NCBI GenBank assembly: GCA_902533775.1 | Contig: CACANA010000006.1 | Span: forward strand, 1 to 48,743 | Direction: 5' to 3' | Source: an uncultured Pelagibacteraceae bacterium | GTDB taxonomy: Bacteria > Pseudomonadota > Alphaproteobacteria > Pelagibacterales > Pelagibacteraceae | DNA length: 48,743 bases | Shown: piece by piece, positions 46,604 to 48,743 of the stretch | How the letters are laid out: every line of letters begins with the position of its first letter | Position numbering within the stretch: the stretch's first letter is position 1 | Made by a program: the position numbers and the translations under genes | The notes under the pieces: model-generated | Told to the model about the DNA's origin: nothing | Database searches by the model: none | Seen by the model: only the letters and a program-made list of their open reading frames with translations

Positions 46604-46702
46604 TAATGCTCCTTAATAATTTATTAGAACTTTTTCACAACTAATTAGATGTTTCAAGCATAAAAATCAACTTAAATTATATTAAAAGTTAATAAAAAAG
46701 CC
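46604..46702 (-). promoter_or_regulatory. tolB-pal intergenic region with a strong pal ribosome binding site
   Basis: This 99-nt gap is long for the window. AAGGAG lies 5 nt before the pal ATG. A TTGATT element occurs on the minus strand but no good -10 follows at the right spacing, so a private pal promoter is only possible. The tolB stop is followed by GGCTTTTTTATT without a clear stem. Confidence 0.35.
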
Positions 46703-48049
46703 CTAATTACTTAATAAAGACGACCAAGATGGGTCAGAGGCGTCAGTCTCTGTTTGTACTTGCCTTTCATTATATCCAGTTAGATCTATAGACCAAAGCT
46801 TTGCGCTAAATCCCTCCCCTTTATCATTAGATTTAGTTTCTCTATAGAAAATTAATACCCGTCCATTGGGAGACCAAGAAGGAGCCTCTTGATAGTAATT
46901 TTCAGTCAACAATCTTTCTCCCGAACCATCTATTCGCATAACACCAATATAAAATTTACCTTTATGTAATTTTGTAAATGCAATTAAATCACCTCTTGGA
47001 GACCAAACAGGTGTCCCATACAAACCTTTGCCAAATGAAATTCTTTTTACATTTGAACCATCTGATTTCATTATATAAATTTGTTGAAATCCACTCCTGT
47101 CAGAATTAAAAGTAATATACTTACTATCAGGCGAGTAAGATGGAGATGTATCAATTGACGGATGATTTGTTATCCTCTCAACAATTCTGTTTTCTAAATC
47201 CATTGTATAAATATCTGAGTTACCATCTTTGGCAAAACTCATAATGATTTTCTTTCCATCAGGTGAAAATCTTGGAGCAAATGTCATTCCTGGAAAATCA
47301 CCAACTACTTCCTGTGTCCCAGTTTCAATATCTAATAGATAGACTCTTGGAAGATTTTTAAAATATGATAAGTACGTTACCATTTGACTTGTTGGATTAA
47401 ATCTAGGAGTTAAAACTAATTCATTTCCTAAAGTTAAATATTTAGTATTAAAACCATCTTGATCCATTATAGCTAATTTTTTTACTCTTGCTGTCTTTGG
47501 TCCCTCCTCAGAAACATAAATAATTCTAGTATCAAAGTATCCTTTTTCTCCTGTTAACCTTTCATAAACTTTATCTGAAATTATATGACCAACTCTCCTC
47601 CAATTACTTGGGACTGTCGTAAACGCTAAAGCCATCATTTCTCTTCCTGCTAAAATATCCCAAAGTCTAAATTCAACTTTTAATTTCTTGTTTTCAATTG
47701 TTACTTTTCCAGTAATTAATGCTTGTGCTTTAATGAGTGCCCAATCTTCGAACCTTGGTTTTAAATGAGCTATATCTGGTTTTTGCAAAAATGCGTCTTT
47801 GCTAAGTGGATTAAATAGACCTGAAGTTTTTAGGTTATTTTCTACAACAGAGGAAATCTCAGATCCAATATTTTCAATTTTAATTTCACTAATAGAACTT
47901 TTGTTTGAGATTACATCTTGAAAAAGTGGTGATACTGCAATCGGTAGAGGATCCAAATTACCTCTTGTAATATCAATCTCTATTAAAGAATTGGCTTTGG
48001 TTATTGAAAAAAAAATTACAAAAAGAGTTAAATTAAATATTTTTATCAT
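46703..48049 (-). CDS. tolB: Tol-Pal system periplasmic protein TolB
   Basis: A 448-residue protein with a signal peptide (about 1-20), an N-terminal alpha/beta domain (about 22-160) and a six-bladed beta-propeller. Propeller repeats are visible as [49 protein letters not shown] and similar. The distal Pal-binding loop region and [15 protein letters not shown] at the N-terminus fit TolB. TolB links TolA and Pal in outer-membrane constriction. Its ATG shares a base with the tolA stop (TAATG). Confidence 0.96.
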   Translation of the reverse strand: MIKIFNLTLFVIFFSITKANSLIEIDITRGNLDPLPIAVSPLFQDVISNKSSISEIKIENIGSEISSVVENNLKTSGLFNPLSKDAFLQKPDIAHLKPRFEDWALIKAQALITGKVTIENKKLKVEFRLWDILAGREMMALAFTTVPSNWRRVGHIISDKVYERLTGEKGYFDTRIIYVSEEGPKTARVKKLAIMDQDGFNTKYLTLGNELVLTPRFNPTSQMVTYLSYFKNLPRVYLLDIETGTQEVVGDFPGMTFAPRFSPDGKKIIMSFAKDGNSDIYTMDLENRIVERITNHPSIDTSPSYSPDSKYITFNSDRSGFQQIYIMKSDGSNVKRISFGKGLYGTPVWSPRGDLIAFTKLHKGKFYIGVMRIDGSGERLLTENYYQEAPSWSPNGRVLIFYRETKSNDKGEGFSAKLWSIDLTGYNERQVQTETDASDPSWSSLLSN

Positions 48050-48743
48050 TATCCCCCAAGCATATCACGAGCATCAAAATTTAAAATCATATTTTTCCAT
48101 CTTTCATACCCACTTGTTGGAACTTTCAAAGGATTGCATAACTGAATAGCTCTCCTCACACTATCTGCTAAAGTTCTAAATTTTTCTTTTCCAGGTGTAT
48201 TCATTTTTACATGATCTAGCATTTCAAGTTTTTCAATTGTCCCGTCTGGTTTTAATTGGAGTTTAACTCTAACTAATAAATCTTCACTAAATGGCAAGCC
48301 TATAGGCACACTCCAACATGTAAATATTTGAGCCTTTAAAGCATCTTCCTCATTTAATGTTAACTTTGAATAGTTCATAGTTTCATCAGTTGATTGCGAA
48401 ATCTTATCAACTTCTTTTTTTGTTTCTGCTAAATTTTCTTTTTTTTTATCAATTAAAGCTGCAATTTCATTTAAATCCAATTTTTCTTTTTTTTCAAATT
48501 CAGACACTTGTTTAACTTTTTTTTCATCCAAAATAGGTTTTTTGGTTTGAACTATTTTTTTTATATTTTCATCATTGATTTCTTTTGAAGGTTTCTGCTT
48601 TTTTTCTTCTTTAGGTTGAATTTTTTGTTTATCTTCATCGGGCATAGGTACGGCATTTAATTTTTCTTTTTTTAACTTTTCTATTTTATTTTCACTTGTT
48701 GGTGTTTTTTTTGATGCAAGCTTAGAAATTTCATTTTTTTTTT
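48049..48743 (-). CDS. tolA: Tol-Pal system protein TolA, C-terminal part, cut by the window edge
   Basis: The frame stays open to the right edge (about 231 residues visible), so the ATG at 48645 is internal and the real start and membrane anchor lie outside. The visible part is a K/E-rich helical stalk (about 130 residues) and the globular C-terminal domain. The latter holds [42 protein letters not shown] and [15 protein letters not shown]. The two cysteines are conserved in TolA III. TolA spans the periplasm and uses the proton gradient via TolQ-TolR. It overlaps tolB by one base. Confidence 0.9.
   Translation of the reverse strand, partial: KKNEISKLASKKTPTSENKIEKLKKEKLNAVPMPDEDKQKIQPKEEKKQKPSKEINDENIKKIVQTKKPILDEKKVKQVSEFEKKEKLDLNEIAALIDKKKENLAETKKEVDKISQSTDETMNYSKLTLNEEDALKAQIFTCWSVPIGLPFSEDLLVRVKLQLKPDGTIEKLEMLDHVKMNTPGKEKFRTLADSVRRAIQLCNPLKVPTSGYERWKNMILNFDARDMLGG

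Noticed and set aside
48049..48645. TolA starting at the ATG at 48645
   Set aside because: The frame continues upstream without a stop to the window edge with K/E-rich TolA stalk sequence, so the gene is partial rather than short.

Overview
The window is a gene-dense, strongly AT-rich stretch of a bacterial chromosome. Gene content, the order of several operons, a circularly permuted tmRNA gene and very tight packing all point to a streamlined marine alphaproteobacterium of the SAR11 clade (Pelagibacterales, Pelagibacter-like). I see core housekeeping genes throughout. There is no insertion sequence, phage gene, CRISPR array, toxin-antitoxin pair or other accessory cargo.

Layout. (1) Positions 1-1664: the 5' end of a type IV prepilin peptidase gene running off the left edge, divergent from a GAF-SpoIIE phosphatase. 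(2) 1665-12149, minus strand: ilvB-ilvH-ilvC-leuA, then mreB-mreC-mreD-mrdA-rodA, so branched-chain amino acid synthesis runs directly into the cell-elongation machinery. (3) 12191-16664, minus: hflK-hflC-DUF2065-degP-miaA, a membrane protein quality-control cluster. (4) 16719-18876: mrp (plus), thyX (minus), the permuted tmRNA (plus) and tRNA-Leu(GAG) (minus). (5) 18935-20766, plus: nadA-nadC. (6) 20776-27179, minus: sppA-like peptidase, glyQ, glyS, ppdK. (7) 27288-33051: ispB (plus), pdxH (minus), aroC (plus), xseB-ispA-dxs (minus), an isoprenoid and cofactor neighbourhood. (8) 33072-35519, plus: a Sua5/TsaC gene and a two-gene ABC exporter, then tRNA-Arg(UCG) (minus). (9) 35620-37534, plus: rluD and rpoH. 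(10) 37547-48743, minus: tolA (cut by the right edge), tolB, pal, cpoB, tilS, ftsH, folP, glmM, thiD, purA.

How the genes fit together. Cell envelope genes (mreBCD, PBP2, RodA, Tol-Pal, GlmM, and IspB if it makes a quinone side chain) and proteostasis genes (tmRNA, FtsH, its likely regulators HflK/HflC, DegP, the S49 peptidase, sigma-32) dominate. Intergenic space is minimal. At least four gene pairs share a TAATG stop/start, three convergent pairs overlap at their 3' ends, and several genes have a -10-like hexamer only 5-6 nt before the ATG, suggesting leaderless transcripts.

The most interesting non-protein signals are the permuted tmRNA with a 12-nt spacer and a short readable tag, a long dyad between hflK and mrp, a 17-bp terminator hairpin splitting pal from cpoB, and tandem repeats upstream of ftsH. 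I found no convincing undescribed multi-gene system.
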